The notes: generated by a model not told the origin, from the sequence alone. A stretch of 64,000 nucleotides of DNA from Novosphingobium sp. (GCF_030696665.1 NZ_JAUYRV010000046.1:186001-250000), one strand, 5' to 3'; positions 1 to 9,800 are shown, counted from the first letter of the stretch. Made by a program: numbers and translations.

Positions 1-503
1 CCAGCGGTGGCGACATTGTCGATCTCGACATCGCAACCTGGCGCAAGACGATGGCAGTCAACCTTGATGGCATGTTCCTGTCGCTCCGGTCGGCGATGCG
101 CGCGATGAAAAAGGCCGGGCGCGGCTCAATCGTCGCGACGGCTTCGGTGTCGGGCGTGAAAGCAGCGGCGGGTACGGCGGCCTATTCTGCATCGAAAGCT
201 GCAACCATCCAACTGGCGCGCGTGGCAGCGGCAGAGGCAGCGAAGTTTGGCGTGCGTGTGAACGCAATTGCACCGGGTGGGGTCGATACAGGAATTTGGG
301 ACAGTGCCGAATGGTTCGCGCCACTGGTGGAGCAGCATGGCGGGCGAGCCGAGGCTCTGGCCGCTATGGCGAAGGACGCAACGCCGCTTGGCCGCTTTGC
401 CAGTGCCGATGAAGTGGCCGCGCAGATCGGCTTCCTGCTGTCAGCCGCTGCCGCCACGATCACCGGCACGTGCCTTGTCAGCGACGGCGGCGTTTCGCTT
501 TAA
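1..503 (+). CDS. SDR-family oxidoreductase, 3' part
   Basis: The gene is cut by the left window edge and the reading frame is open from base 3. It is the C-terminal part of a short-chain dehydrogenase/reductase, a family of soluble NAD(P)-dependent oxidoreductases. The asparagine-containing motif VNLDGMF, the serine strand (GSIVATASVSG) and the catalytic pair Y-x3-K (AAYSASKAA) follow in order. They are followed by NAIAPGGVDTG and the C-terminal SDGG typical of FabG-like members. The glycine-rich NAD(P)-binding motif should lie upstream and is not visible, so the substrate cannot be assigned. The stop codon overlaps the stop of the convergent folP gene. Confidence 0.93.
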   Translation, partial: SGGDIVDLDIATWRKTMAVNLDGMFLSLRSAMRAMKKAGRGSIVATASVSGVKAAAGTAAYSASKAATIQLARVAAAEAAKFGVRVNAIAPGGVDTGIWDSAEWFAPLVEQHGGRAEALAAMAKDATPLGRFASADEVAAQIGFLLSAAAATITGTCLVSDGGVSL

Positions 504-1606
504 ACCAACTGGCTGAAATCGGTCAGCGCGGCATCCCGCAGACCGCGCCACACGTGGAAGGCTTGCACGGTTTCTGCCACATCGTGGACGCGAACCATCT
601 GGCACCCAGCGTCCATTGCCTTGATCGCAAGCATGACCGAGCCTGCCATGCGCTGGTGTGCGGGCACTTCGTTTGACAAGGCACCGATCATGCGTTTGCG
701 GCTTGCGCCAAACAGGATCGGTTGGCCCAGCGCGTGAAACAGCGGCAGCGCGTTGATAAGCGCAAGGTTTTCTGCCAGCGACTTGCCAAAGCCGATGCCG
801 GGATCGAGCAGGATCTTGTCGCGCGCGATGCCAGCGGCCAGCGCTGCATCGCGGCGTTCACGCAAGGCATCAAACACATCAAGCACGACATCGGCGTATT
901 CGCCATCGGCATGAAGATCGCCGTCCGTACCGGGGGCATGCATCAAGACCACAGGAGCGCCGGATTTCGCCACAATTTCAGCGGTGCGTGGATCGTGGCG
1001 CATGGCCGAAACGTCATTGACGATGTGCGCGCCCGCCGCGAGGGCGGCTTCGATCACGGTGGAGCGGCGGCTGTCGATGGAGATGGCTGCGCCTGCTGAT
1101 GCAAGCTTTTCGATCACCGGAACGACGCGCTTGATCTCGTCCCCTTCCCAAACGGCGGCGGCACCGGGGCGCGTGGATTCACCGCCAATGTCGATCAACC
1201 CTGCGCCGCCTGACAGCATGGCGTGAGCGTGATCGAGCGCTGCATCCGGCTTATCAAGGAACTGCCCGCCATCGGAAAAACTGTCTGGCGTGACGTTGAG
1301 AATGCCCATGATCTGCGGCTGATCGAGCCGGAGCATGCGCTGGCCGCAGGCAAGCGGAGCGTGGCTGCGACGCAGGTTTTCCCACTGGGTGGTGGCTTCG
1401 GCAGCAAGGGCATCGGGCAGCGCCGCAATGGCCGAGGGCATGTCTGCCGTGCCGAGGCGCTGGCGGGCGCTGACCTGTGCCCCATCGCGCACAATCAGTG
1501 CGAAGCGGCTTGCATAAGCCAGGCCGCCGCCGAGCCGCACCGCAGCGCCTTCTTCGGACTGCGGGCTGTCGGCAATGGCGATGGGACGGATGTAAACTGA
1601 TGGCAT
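500..1606 (-). CDS. folP: Dihydropteroate synthase
   Basis: This enzyme condenses p-aminobenzoate with hydroxymethyl-dihydropterin diphosphate to give dihydropteroate in folate synthesis, and is the sulfonamide target. The signatures IMGILNVTPDSFSDGG and DIGGESTRPGA mark the pterin and pABA sites. FGASRKRMIG lies near the C-terminus. At 368 aa it is about 90 residues longer than E. coli FolP because of an N-terminal extension before the barrel. I chose the ATG at 1606; an in-frame start exists at 1651, but that stretch overlaps a REP-like element. The gene lies downstream of ccrM on the same strand, with the repeat pair in the gap. Confidence 0.95.
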   Translation of the reverse strand: MPSVYIRPIAIADSPQSEEGAAVRLGGGLAYASRFALIVRDGAQVSARQRLGTADMPSAIAALPDALAAEATTQWENLRRSHAPLACGQRMLRLDQPQIMGILNVTPDSFSDGGQFLDKPDAALDHAHAMLSGGAGLIDIGGESTRPGAAAVWEGDEIKRVVPVIEKLASAGAAISIDSRRSTVIEAALAAGAHIVNDVSAMRHDPRTAEIVAKSGAPVVLMHAPGTDGDLHADGEYADVVLDVFDALRERRDAALAAGIARDKILLDPGIGFGKSLAENLALINALPLFHALGQPILFGASRKRMIGALSNEVPAHQRMAGSVMLAIKAMDAGCQMVRVHDVAETVQAFHVWRGLRDAALTDFSQLV

Positions 1607-1609
1607 TAG

Positions 1610-1698
1610 CGCGTCCCCGCGAAGGCGGAGACCTCTGGCGATCATGCACAAGAGGTTCCGCCGGGTTGCCTGAGGCCCCCGCCTGCGCGGGGGCGCGG
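1610..1698. repeat. Paired inverted REP-like elements, locus 1
   Basis: Two GC-rich palindromic units face each other between folP and ccrM. One reads GTCCCCGCGAAGGCGGAGAC and the other reads CCCCCGCCTGCGCGGGGG, preceded by CCTGAG. Both are slightly degenerate relative to the copies at 45501-45578 and 50811-50896. The pairing with a spacer of a few tens of bases is like bacterial BIMEs. No transposase is nearby. Confidence 0.75.
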
Positions 1699-1714
1699 TG
1701 GCGTTTTTAGGCTA

Positions 1715-3060
<1,346 letters not shown>

Positions 3061-3074
3061 ACCGGCAACTTTTT

Positions 3075-3665
3075 TCAGAGCAGCAACAACTGCGCAACCG
3101 GACCGAAGCTGCGGCGGTGCAGCGGCGTTGCGCCGTGGGTGCGAAGGGCGGCAAGGTGTTCCGGGGTGCCGTAACCTGCGTTCCGCTCCCAGCCATAGTG
3201 CGGATGATCCACCGCCGCCGCGCGCATGATCCGGTCGCGATGTTCCTTGGCGATGATCGAGGCAGCAGAAATGCACGGCTCCAGCGCATCGCCGCCAACG
3301 ATGGCGCGTGCAGGCCAGCACCATTCGGAGCGGCGGCCATGCGGGGTAAGATTGCCGTCTATCAGCACTTCGCCCACGCCCTCGTCTTTCGCCAATTGCT
3401 CACACAGTGCCGAAACCGCCAGCGTCATGGCCAGCATCGTCGCGCCGAAGATGTTCAGACGGTCGATCTCTTCCGGCTCCACCACACCCACCGCCCAGCG
3501 GCAACGGCGCTTTATCACCGCTTCCAATTCAGCGCGGCGTTTGGCGGAAAGCTTTTTGGAATCGTCCAGCCCCGATGGCCGCGGCTTGCACAGCACCACG
3601 GCGGCAGCAACCACCGGCCCGGCAAGTGGGCCACGACCGGCCTCATCCACCCCGATTGTCAGCAT
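3075..3665 (-). CDS. rnhB: Ribonuclease HII
   Basis: RNase HII removes RNA from RNA:DNA hybrids and single ribonucleotides from DNA. The family signature [14 protein letters not shown], carrying the first acidic residues, starts the protein. DDSKKLS, the conserved Asp in LIDGN, and the late [12 protein letters not shown] and [17 protein letters not shown] motifs follow. From the ATG at 3665 it is 196 aa, normal for the family. Further in-frame ATGs at 3704 and 3716 exist and none has a clear ribosome site, so the start is uncertain. The gene is divergent from the sugar dehydrogenase at 3715 and may overlap its start. It lies upstream of ccrM on the same strand. Confidence 0.94.
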   Translation of the reverse strand: MLTIGVDEAGRGPLAGPVVAAAVVLCKPRPSGLDDSKKLSAKRRAELEAVIKRRCRWAVGVVEPEEIDRLNIFGATMLAMTLAVSALCEQLAKDEGVGEVLIDGNLTPHGRRSEWCWPARAIVGGDALEPCISAASIIAKEHRDRIMRAAAVDHPHYGWERNAGYGTPEHLAALRTHGATPLHRRSFGPVAQLLLL

Positions 3666-3714
3666 GGACGAAAAGGTTGTGGCACAAGATGCGGTTGAGG
3701 GCATTGTAGAAGGC

Positions 3715-4848
3715 ATGACGAATCCGATCCTGCGCTCGCTATCGCCGCTCACCCTGCTCCTCGCAAGCTGCGGCACTTCTATTTCTGCCCAAGACAAGGC
3801 GCCAGAGGCCGCAGGCATCGCGGTGACTGACGTTGCGACATTCGACGAACCTTGGGCAATGACCTTCCTCCCCGGCACCGAAATGGCGCTGATAACCGAG
3901 AAGAAGGGCGTGCTGAAATTGTGGCGCGAAGGGTCGGACAAAGCCGTAAACGTCTCCGGAACGCCGAAGGTCGCCTATGGTGGCCAAGGTGGGTTCGGCG
4001 ATGTGATCGCCGCACCGGATTTCGCAACGAGCGGCATGGTCTATCTCAGTTGGGCTGAACAGGGTGATGGCGATACGCGCGGCGCAGTCGTCGGCCGGGC
4101 CAGGCTGGTCATGGGTGACGCGCCGAAGCTGGAAGGCCTCAGCGTGATCTGGCGGCAGTTCCCCAAGGTCAGCGGAAAGGGGCACTATTCCCACCGCATG
4201 GCCTTTTCGCCAGATGGCAAGTATCTCTACGTAACCTCGGGTGACCGGCAGAAGTTCACGCCAGCACAGGATCTGACCGCCAACCTCGGCAAGGTTTTGC
4301 GGCTGCTGCCCGATGGCACCCCTGCCCCGGAAAATCCGATGGCAACCAAAGGCGGCGTGACCGCGCAGATATGGTCCTTCGGCCACCGCAACCTGTTGGG
4401 CATCGCGTTTTCGCCCGATGGACGGCTGTGGGATATAGAACATGGGCCTGCGGGCGGTGACGAAATCAACCTTGTGGAGCCGGGCAAGAACTATGGCTGG
4501 CCAATGGTGTCCGACGGCGATCACTATGACGGCAAGCCCATCCCGCGCAACAGCACCCGCCCCGATCTTGCCCAGCCCGCAATCAGCTGGAATCCGGTGA
4601 TCGCGCCGGGCAACATGATCTTCTACACCGGCAAGGCTTTCCCGCAGTGGCAAGGACAGGCGCTGATCGCCGGTCTTGCCAGCGGTGGCATCGTTCGCGT
4701 GGGAATTGAAGGCGCAAAGGCGAAAGAGCTTGAACGCATCGACCTTGGCAATCGCATCCGCGAAATCGAGCAGGCTCCTGACGGATCGATTTACGTGCTG
4801 GAAGATGGCGAAGGCGCAAAGCTGCGCCACATCACGTTGAAGCCATAG
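3715..4848 (+). CDS. PQQ-dependent sugar dehydrogenase (YliI-like), probable lipoprotein
   Basis: This is a six-bladed beta-propeller of the soluble aldose/glucose dehydrogenase family, which oxidises sugars using pyrroloquinoline quinone in the periplasm. The signatures are [12 protein letters not shown] near the N-terminus, [10 protein letters not shown], and [12 protein letters not shown] followed by NYGWP. The start is chosen at 3715 because it opens a short hydrophobic signal ending in a lipobox (LLLASC), so the protein is probably lipid-anchored. The mature protein has the normal length (377 aa precursor). The ATG overlaps possible rnhB starts on the other strand. No PQQ synthesis genes are in the window, and the substrate is unknown. 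Confidence 0.9.
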   Translation: MTNPILRSLSPLTLLLASCGTSISAQDKAPEAAGIAVTDVATFDEPWAMTFLPGTEMALITEKKGVLKLWREGSDKAVNVSGTPKVAYGGQGGFGDVIAAPDFATSGMVYLSWAEQGDGDTRGAVVGRARLVMGDAPKLEGLSVIWRQFPKVSGKGHYSHRMAFSPDGKYLYVTSGDRQKFTPAQDLTANLGKVLRLLPDGTPAPENPMATKGGVTAQIWSFGHRNLLGIAFSPDGRLWDIEHGPAGGDEINLVEPGKNYGWPMVSDGDHYDGKPIPRNSTRPDLAQPAISWNPVIAPGNMIFYTGKAFPQWQGQALIAGLASGGIVRVGIEGAKAKELERIDLGNRIREIEQAPDGSIYVLEDGEGAKLRHITLKP

Positions 4849-4944
4849 GGGCAACCCATAGGGCAAGGTGGTAAGCCCGCTTGCGTGATGGTATGCGCCT
4901 GATCGCAAGCGGCATTCCTGCCGCGCGCGTGTGCGAGTTGCCCG

Positions 4945-5634
4945 ATGCCTTTCGATCCCTATTGCGTCGATTGCTGGATCTTCGATCTGGACAACACGCT
5001 CTATCCCCCATCCACGCGCCTGTTTGACCAGATTGACGAGCGGATGGGCCAGTTCATCCAGAACCTGCTCGGCTGCGACGCGACGGAAGCGCGGCGCGTG
5101 CAAAAGCTCTATTTCCACGATCACGGCACCACGCTTTCGGGTCTGATGCATTATCATGCGACCGAACCGTACGAATTCCTCGGCTTCGTTCACGATATCG
5201 ATATGACCCCGCTGGCAGCCGCGCCGCGCCTTGCCGATCGTCTGGCAGCGCTGCCGGGACGCAAGCTGCTCTTTACAAACGGCGACGATGCCTATGCCGC
5301 CAAAGTCCTTGCCGGTCTGGGGCTGGAGGACAGCTTTGAAGGCGTGTGGGACATCCACGCCATGCAATACCGGCCAAAGCCCGAGCCTTCGGCCTACATC
5401 TCCATGATCGAAGCTTTCGGGTTCACACCTGAAACGGCCGTGTTCGTTGAAGACATGGCGCGCAATCTGGCCCCGGCCAAGGCGCTGGGGATGCAGACCG
5501 TGTGGCTGGACCTTGCCACAGATTGGGGTGATCGCGCCAAAGACGATGCCGCCATCGATGTGGTGGCAGACGACATCGAGAAGTGGCTGGATCACACGCT
5601 GGCGAGCCTTGCCGATCCTGCTTCGCTAAGCTAG
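4945..5634 (+). CDS. Pyrimidine 5'-nucleotidase-type HAD hydrolase
   Basis: This is a haloacid-dehalogenase-superfamily phosphatase of the SDT1/pyrimidine 5'-nucleotidase group. Motif I is [10 protein letters not shown] with two catalytic aspartates. Motif II is LLFTNGD, the lysine motif sits in RPKPEP, and the acidic motif is [10 protein letters not shown] cap insertion follows motif I. It is a 229-aa cytosolic protein. The likely role is dephosphorylation of pyrimidine or related nucleotides. In many alphaproteobacteria this gene sits directly upstream of dapD, as it does here (46-bp gap), so the two may be co-transcribed. Confidence 0.92.
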   Translation: MPFDPYCVDCWIFDLDNTLYPPSTRLFDQIDERMGQFIQNLLGCDATEARRVQKLYFHDHGTTLSGLMHYHATEPYEFLGFVHDIDMTPLAAAPRLADRLAALPGRKLLFTNGDDAYAAKVLAGLGLEDSFEGVWDIHAMQYRPKPEPSAYISMIEAFGFTPETAVFVEDMARNLAPAKALGMQTVWLDLATDWGDRAKDDAAIDVVADDIEKWLDHTLASLADPASLS

Positions 5635-5680
5635 TGGCCGCGCAATTTTGTTCCATACCGATTGCCCACGGAGAAACACC

Positions 5681-6514
5681 ATGACCCAGCTCGAAGCCGC
5701 CGTTGAAGCCGCCTGGGAAGACCGCGCGAATGTAACGCCTGCCAGCGACGCCGTGCGCGAAGTGGTGGAAGCCGCGCTCGAACTGCTGGACAGTGGCAAG
5801 GCGCGCGTCGCCGAAAAGGTTGGCGGCGAATGGCAGGTCAACCAGTGGCTCAAAAAGGCCGTGCTGCTCTCGTTCCGCCTGAACGACAATGCCGTGATCG
5901 AACATGGCGCAGGTGGCGCTCCGGCGTTTGACAAGGTGCCTTCGAAGTTTGCCGGGTGGGGCGAAAACCGCTTCCGTGATGCCGGTTTCCGCGTTGTTCC
6001 GGGCGCTGTGGCGCGCAAGGGTGCGCACATCGCCAAGGGCGTGGTGCTGATGCCAAGCTTCGTCAACATCGGCGCCTATGTCGATGAAGGGACGATGGTC
6101 GATACCTGGGCCACCGTCGGCTCGTGCGCGCAGATCGGCAAGAACGTGCATATCTCGGGCGGTGCCGGCATTGGCGGCGTGCTCGAACCGCTGCAGGCCG
6201 GCCCTGTCATCATCGAGGACGGCGCATTCATCGGAGCGCGTTCGGAAGTAGCCGAAGGCGTGATCGTCGGCGAAGGCGCTGTGCTTTCGATGGGCGTCTA
6301 TCTTGGCGCTTCAACCAAGATCGTCGACCGGGCGACCGGCGAAGTCCACATTGGCCGCGTGCCGCCATATGCCGTTGTCGTCCCCGGTGCCCTGCCCGGC
6401 AAGCCGCTGCCCGATGGCACGCCTGGCCCGTCGCTCTATTGCGCGGTCATCGTCAAGACGGTTGATGCGCAGACCCGCAGCAAGACCGGCATCAACGAGC
6501 TTCTGCGCGACTGA
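5681..6514 (+). CDS. dapD: 2,3,4,5-tetrahydropyridine-2,6-dicarboxylate N-succinyltransferase
   Basis: DapD catalyses the succinyl-CoA-dependent step of the succinylase branch of diaminopimelate and lysine synthesis. The protein has an alpha-helical N-terminal domain. A left-handed beta-helix of hexapeptide repeats follows ([19 protein letters not shown], then [19 protein letters not shown]), and an [19 protein letters not shown] stretch marks the active-site side. The length of 277 aa matches the family. The start at 5681 follows a good ribosome site (GGAG with 6-7 nt spacing); an in-frame ATG at 5648 lacks one. Confidence 0.97.
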   Translation: MTQLEAAVEAAWEDRANVTPASDAVREVVEAALELLDSGKARVAEKVGGEWQVNQWLKKAVLLSFRLNDNAVIEHGAGGAPAFDKVPSKFAGWGENRFRDAGFRVVPGAVARKGAHIAKGVVLMPSFVNIGAYVDEGTMVDTWATVGSCAQIGKNVHISGGAGIGGVLEPLQAGPVIIEDGAFIGARSEVAEGVIVGEGAVLSMGVYLGASTKIVDRATGEVHIGRVPPYAVVVPGALPGKPLPDGTPGPSLYCAVIVKTVDAQTRSKTGINELLRD

Positions 6515-6561
6515 TCCGGCGGCCTTCTCCATCGTTCCGGCCCGCTTGTGCGAACCCGATT

Positions 6562-6580
6562 GTTCGAACATCACCGGAAC
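6562..6580 (+). promoter_or_regulatory. GTTCGAAC-N7-GAAC motif (candidate LexA box), site A
   Basis: The sequence GTTCGAAC-atcaccg-GAAC lies between dapD and the small membrane protein, 58 nt before the GTG at 6639. Read on the other strand it contains GTTC-N7-GTTC, the SOS-box form known from alphaproteobacteria. A second copy with the same extended form sits the same distance from topA. The GGAAC at 6576-6580 is also followed after 16 nt by CGTA, which resembles an EcfG-type stress promoter (GGAAC-N16/17-CGTT). The two readings cannot be separated from sequence alone. Confidence 0.45.
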
Positions 6581-6638
6581 AGGGGGCTTCCCCAAGCGTA
6601 GACTCGGCAAGTTCCGGGAATGCATAAGGAGAAGCTCC

Positions 6639-6797
6639 GTGGAAAAGCATGGCCAAGAGACGCACATCACCACAGAAGAAGCGCGCGGCGGGGAAACCTC
6701 CAACATCATGCGCTGGGTTCTGGCCGGTGGCCTGTTCCTCGCAATCGGGGCGCTGACGATCATCTGGGTCACCGGCGCGCTGATTACGCCGCAGTAA
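6639..6797 (+). CDS. Small single-pass membrane protein, 52 aa
   Basis: This short gene starts at GTG. The start is fixed by an excellent ribosome site, AAGGAG, seven bases upstream (6626-6631). The first half is charged and polar (VEKHGQETHITTEEARGG). The second half is one hydrophobic segment (WVLAGGLFLAIGALTIIWV), so it should sit in the inner membrane with a cytoplasmic N-terminus. Similar small proteins with a TEEARGG-like stretch and one helix are, from memory, common in sphingomonads without a known role. A LexA- or EcfG-like motif lies just upstream. I do not assign a function. Confidence 0.82.
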   Translation: MEKHGQETHITTEEARGGETSNIMRWVLAGGLFLAIGALTIIWVTGALITPQ

Positions 6798-6824
6798 TAG
6801 CAAGCAGTTTAACGGCAGGTTGGC

Positions 6825-7178
6825 ATGACAATCGGATGGAAGCTCACCCGCGAATGTCGTGACACCCTGCTGGAGCAACTGCCGCCTGCCTACGCCCGGG
6901 TTGTCGCCGATCATGTGACGCTCTCAATTGTCGGCGATACATCGCCACCGCCTGTTGAAGAGGCAAGAATTGTCGGGCGGGCAGACGATGGTGCAGGCGT
7001 TGAAGCGATGGTCGTGGCGGTCAACGGCTCGACAGCACGGCCCGATGGAAAAGTGTGGCACGTTACTTGGTCCCTCGCAGCGGACCGCACGCCCCGCGAA
7101 AGCAATGACATAATCGCCGACTTTGGCTGGACGTCGATTGCGGAGTGCACCCTTGTTCTGGAACCTGCGGTGTGGTGA
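6825..7178 (+). CDS. Hypothetical protein with two HxT motifs, 2H-phosphoesterase-like
   Basis: A 117-aa soluble protein that I do not recognise as a named family. Two H-V-T motifs are visible: DHVTLSIVGD (His30) and WHVTWSLAAD (His79), each at the end of a hydrophobic strand and followed by a similar segment. Paired HxT motifs define the 2H phosphoesterase superfamily (RNA ligase/cyclic phosphodiesterase fold), whose bacterial members act on 2',3'-cyclic or 2'-5' phosphodiesters. The length is near the minimum for that fold. It lies between the small membrane gene and a cupin gene, only a few bases from the latter, suggesting co-transcription. The function is inferred from motifs only. Confidence 0.78.
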   Translation: MTIGWKLTRECRDTLLEQLPPAYARVVADHVTLSIVGDTSPPPVEEARIVGRADDGAGVEAMVVAVNGSTARPDGKVWHVTWSLAADRTPRESNDIIADFGWTSIAECTLVLEPAVW

Positions 7179-7183
7179 TTGAC

Positions 7184-7651
7184 ATGCCAATCTCCCGGCG
7201 CAAAACCCAAGCGATGCTCACCGCCGAAGATCTGATCGACAAACTCGGCCTCTCGCTACACCCTGAAGGCGGTTACTATCGCGAAACGTGGCGCGCGCAG
7301 GCCGCACCCCACAAGCGCCCTGCCAGCACCGCAATCCTGTTCCTCCTGCGCACGGGGGACCGTTCGCACTGGCACACCGTCGACGCGGACGAGATCTGGA
7401 TGTGGCAGAGCGGTGATCCGGTCTTGCTGGAAATCGCCGAGGACGATGCTGCTTCGCCCGTACAGCGATTCCTCGGCCCGGAAATCGATGCCGGGCAAAC
7501 TCTGCAAGGCGTCGTGCCAACAGGGCAATGGCAGGCGGCCAAGGCTGTGGACGGACCGCACGGTTACGCGCTGGTATCGTGCGTAGTCGCCCCCGGATTC
7601 GATTTTGCGGGCTTTACGCTCGCCCCGCCGGAATGGAACCCCGGCGCGTGA
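7184..7651 (+). CDS. Cupin-fold protein, DUF985 family
   Basis: This is a 155-aa member of the DUF985/YML079-like cupin family. The signatures are LGLSLHPEGGYYRETWR near the N-terminus, then SHWHTVDADEIWMWQSGDP, which carries the metal- or sugar-binding strands, and a C-terminal GFDFAGFTLA strand. Family structures resemble sugar epimerases, but no reaction is firmly established. The start at 7184 is taken as the first ATG after the upstream stop; ATG 7214 is also possible. The stop codon overlaps the start of the next gene (TGATG). Confidence 0.9.
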   Translation: MPISRRKTQAMLTAEDLIDKLGLSLHPEGGYYRETWRAQAAPHKRPASTAILFLLRTGDRSHWHTVDADEIWMWQSGDPVLLEIAEDDAASPVQRFLGPEIDAGQTLQGVVPTGQWQAAKAVDGPHGYALVSCVVAPGFDFAGFTLAPPEWNPGA

Positions 7652-8052
7652 TGCGCGGCATGCTTCGGGCGATCCTTGCGCTGTTCTACTTTGCGGCAGG
7701 CGTCATCCATATCATTGCGCCCAAACCATTTCTGTCAATCATGCCCACATGGGTTCCGGCGCCCGAGGCCGTCGTGTTGCTGACCGGAGTTGCCGAACTT
7801 CTCGGCGCAGTCGGGTTGATCCAGTGGTTTTCCTTGCCGCTGCGCAAGGCGGCGGGCACCGGGCTGGCGCTCTATGCAGTCTGCGTTTTTCCCGCCAACA
7901 TCAACCACTTCATTCTCGACATGGCGCGCCCCGATGGCGGCCTTGGTCTTGGCTATCATGTCCCCCGGATGTTCGTGCAACCATTGCTGGTGTGGCTTGC
8001 ACTGTGGTGCGGTGGGGTGACGGACTGGCCCTTGCGCGGCCGAGCGACCTAG
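7651..8052 (+). CDS. DoxX-like integral membrane protein
   Basis: This is a 133-aa hydrophobic protein with about four predicted transmembrane helices. It opens with ILALFYFAAGVIHIIAPKPFL, typical of DoxX-like proteins. A conserved VAELLGAVGL helix and a final pair of helices with GYHVPRMFVQP follow. The biochemical role of such proteins is not settled. The ATG at 7651 overlaps the cupin stop codon by one base, so translation is probably coupled; ATG 7660 is an alternative. The next gene starts five bases after this one ends. Confidence 0.82.
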   Translation: MRGMLRAILALFYFAAGVIHIIAPKPFLSIMPTWVPAPEAVVLLTGVAELLGAVGLIQWFSLPLRKAAGTGLALYAVCVFPANINHFILDMARPDGGLGLGYHVPRMFVQPLLVWLALWCGGVTDWPLRGRAT

Positions 8053-8056
8053 GCCC

Positions 8057-8809
8057 ATGCTGCTTGCAGATCCGGTAGTTCTCGCCGCCTGCGTTGCGGG
8101 CGTCATCCTTGTCGGCATGGCCAAAGGCGGGTTTTCAGGGCTTGGCGCGCTGGGTACGCCGGTAGTGGCGCTGGCGCTGCCACCGTCCATCGCTGCGGCA
8201 ATTCTGCTCCCCATCCTGATCGTGCAGGACGTCGTCAGCGTCTGGGCATTCCGCCATTCGTGGGACAAGTGGATCGTCGGCTGGATGCTGCCCGGCGCAG
8301 TTCTTGGCATCGCCATCGGCTGGGCAATGGCGGCAATGATCGACGAAAAGGCGCTGATGGGCGTCCTGGGCAGCATCACCCTATTGTTCGGTGTATACCG
8401 ACTGTGGATCGAACGCGGTGGGCGCGTGGCGGCGGCGTCCACATCGCCCGGCTGGGTCGGTGCACTGTTTGGCATGGCCACCGGTTTTACCAGCCAGGTT
8501 GCCCACGCTGGCGGGCCGCCGTTCCAGATGTGGGTCACCCCGCGCAAGCTGCCACATCTCTCCTACGCGGGGACCAACGCGATCCTGTTTGCCGCGATCA
8601 ACTGGTTCAAGGTGCCCAGCTACCTTGCCCTTGGCGCGTTCACGCATGACGTGCTTATCGCCGCGGCCCTGCTTGTGCCGCTGGCCATCGCCACCACACT
8701 GCTATCGGTGCGCATCGTGAAAGTGCTGAAGCCCGAAAAATTCTATGTGATCATCTACCTGCTGATGGTCCTGCTGGGCGCGCGACTGATCTACGCTGCC
8801 GTCGTCTGA
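8057..8809 (+). CDS. TauE/SafE-family (TSUP) permease
   Basis: This 250-aa protein has roughly eight hydrophobic segments. It shows the two half-family signatures: GMAKGGFSGLGALGTPVVAL in the first half and ATGFTSQVAHAGGPPFQMWV in the second. TSUP permeases export or import sulfite, sulfoacetate and related organosulfur anions across the inner membrane; the substrate here is unknown. It is probably the last gene of the run that starts near 6825. Its 3' end overlaps the convergent GNAT gene by 19 bases. Confidence 0.92.
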   Translation: MLLADPVVLAACVAGVILVGMAKGGFSGLGALGTPVVALALPPSIAAAILLPILIVQDVVSVWAFRHSWDKWIVGWMLPGAVLGIAIGWAMAAMIDEKALMGVLGSITLLFGVYRLWIERGGRVAAASTSPGWVGALFGMATGFTSQVAHAGGPPFQMWVTPRKLPHLSYAGTNAILFAAINWFKVPSYLALGAFTHDVLIAAALLVPLAIATTLLSVRIVKVLKPEKFYVIIYLLMVLLGARLIYAAVV

Positions 8810-9399
8810 GTTGGCCGCGTCATCGTCCAGAAGCGTGGACCATCACCGGCGACATGCCACGTGTCGATCACTTCAAACCCCAACGTGCGGTATAGACCGA
8901 CATTGCTTTCCGTCGCCGTCTCCAGAACGGACGGCAGCCCGGCAGCGTCAACTTCAGCCAGCCCCGCGCGGATCGTCAGCCCGCCCAGCCCTTGCCCTTG
9001 CCAGTCCGGCCGCACCGCCGCCATGCGCAGGTAGAATTGCTGTTCTCCCTTCGGCAAGTGCTGCTCGATCGTCCGGTCAAGCCGCTCTGCCCGCATCACC
9101 GCCGTCCCCAGCATGGCGAGGAAGCGCATCATGGCAGCCGGCGTCAGCGGCGCATGTTCGTGAACCGCGCCCGGCGGACGCCACAGCGTTACCGCCTCGG
9201 CCCCCGGCGTGCCCAGCGCCATGCCGTGCCGCAAGTGATCCTCAAACGTCCAGCGCATCAAGGGTGGCAGCCGCCGCGCGCGCACGTCATCATCCGGGAA
9301 CAGCCAAGTCATCGCCGGATCGCCCATAAACGCAGCTGTCAGCGTGGCGGTCGCCAAATCCGCATCAGCGGCTCCCAACCTGACAATGGTCCTGTCCAT
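8791..9399 (-). CDS. GNAT-family N-acetyltransferase
   Basis: This is a 202-aa acetyl-CoA-dependent acyltransferase. The acetyl-CoA pyrophosphate loop is visible as RPDWQGQGLGGLTIRAG (motif A, Q-x-x-G-x-G). The C-terminal strand-helix NVGLYRTLGFEVIDTWHV is typical of GNAT enzymes. The N-terminal part, beginning DADLATATLTAAFMGDPAMTWLFPDD, resembles the subgroup that acetylates small amines or peptides. The substrate is unknown. I prefer the ATG at 9399; upstream ATGs at 9414 and 9462 are possible. It is divergent from the phnA-like gene. Confidence 0.9.
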   Translation of the reverse strand: MDRTIVRLGAADADLATATLTAAFMGDPAMTWLFPDDDVRARRLPPLMRWTFEDHLRHGMALGTPGAEAVTLWRPPGAVHEHAPLTPAAMMRFLAMLGTAVMRAERLDRTIEQHLPKGEQQFYLRMAAVRPDWQGQGLGGLTIRAGLAEVDAAGLPSVLETATESNVGLYRTLGFEVIDTWHVAGDGPRFWTMTRPTQTTAA

Positions 9400-9494
9400 A
9401 GTGCCCGTTCCCATTCTGCCCCATCCTGAAGCGCGTTTTGCTGGCATTCGCTGCGACACCATGCCACCGCCCGAGCAGAAACATGGAGGAAATC

Positions 9495-9800
9495 ATGAGC
9501 GACGACGAAGATTATGTCTACGACGAGGACAGCGGTGAATGGATGGCAGCATCCGATCTTGCGGCAAAACGTGCTGCTGAAACCACCATCGAAGTGCGCG
9601 ATGCGGTGGGCAACCTGCTTGCCGACGGTGATCAGGTCACGCTGATCAAGGATCTTGAAGTCAAAGGCGCAGGCCAGACCCTCAAACAGGGGACGCTGAT
9701 CAAGTCGATCCGGCTGACTGGCGATGCGCAAGAGATTGACTGCCGCTACCCCGGCATCAAAGGGCTGGTCCTGCGCGCCGAGTTTGTTCGCAAGCGCTGA
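9495..9800 (+). CDS. PhnA/YjdM-domain protein
   Basis: This is a 101-aa protein made of an acidic N-terminal segment (SDDEDYVYDEDSGEW) and the C-terminal PhnA domain. The domain runs from VRDAVGNLLADGDQVTLIKDLEVKG to a strand pair ending GLVLRAEFVRK. The family name derives from a gene next to the E. coli phosphonate operon, but the protein is not needed for phosphonate use and its role is unknown. The zinc-ribbon cysteines of the long E. coli form are absent. The start at 9495 has a strong GGAGGA ribosome site. It is monocistronic by position. Confidence 0.9.
   Translation: MSDDEDYVYDEDSGEWMAASDLAAKRAAETTIEVRDAVGNLLADGDQVTLIKDLEVKGAGQTLKQGTLIKSIRLTGDAQEIDCRYPGIKGLVLRAEFVRKR

Noticed and set aside
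3739..5595. A 618-codon open frame on the minus strand opposite the sugar dehydrogenase and nucleotidase genes
   Set aside because: It is the mirror of two well-supported plus-strand genes, shows no domain, and is rich in His, Arg and Gln, as expected for antisense frames in GC-rich DNA.
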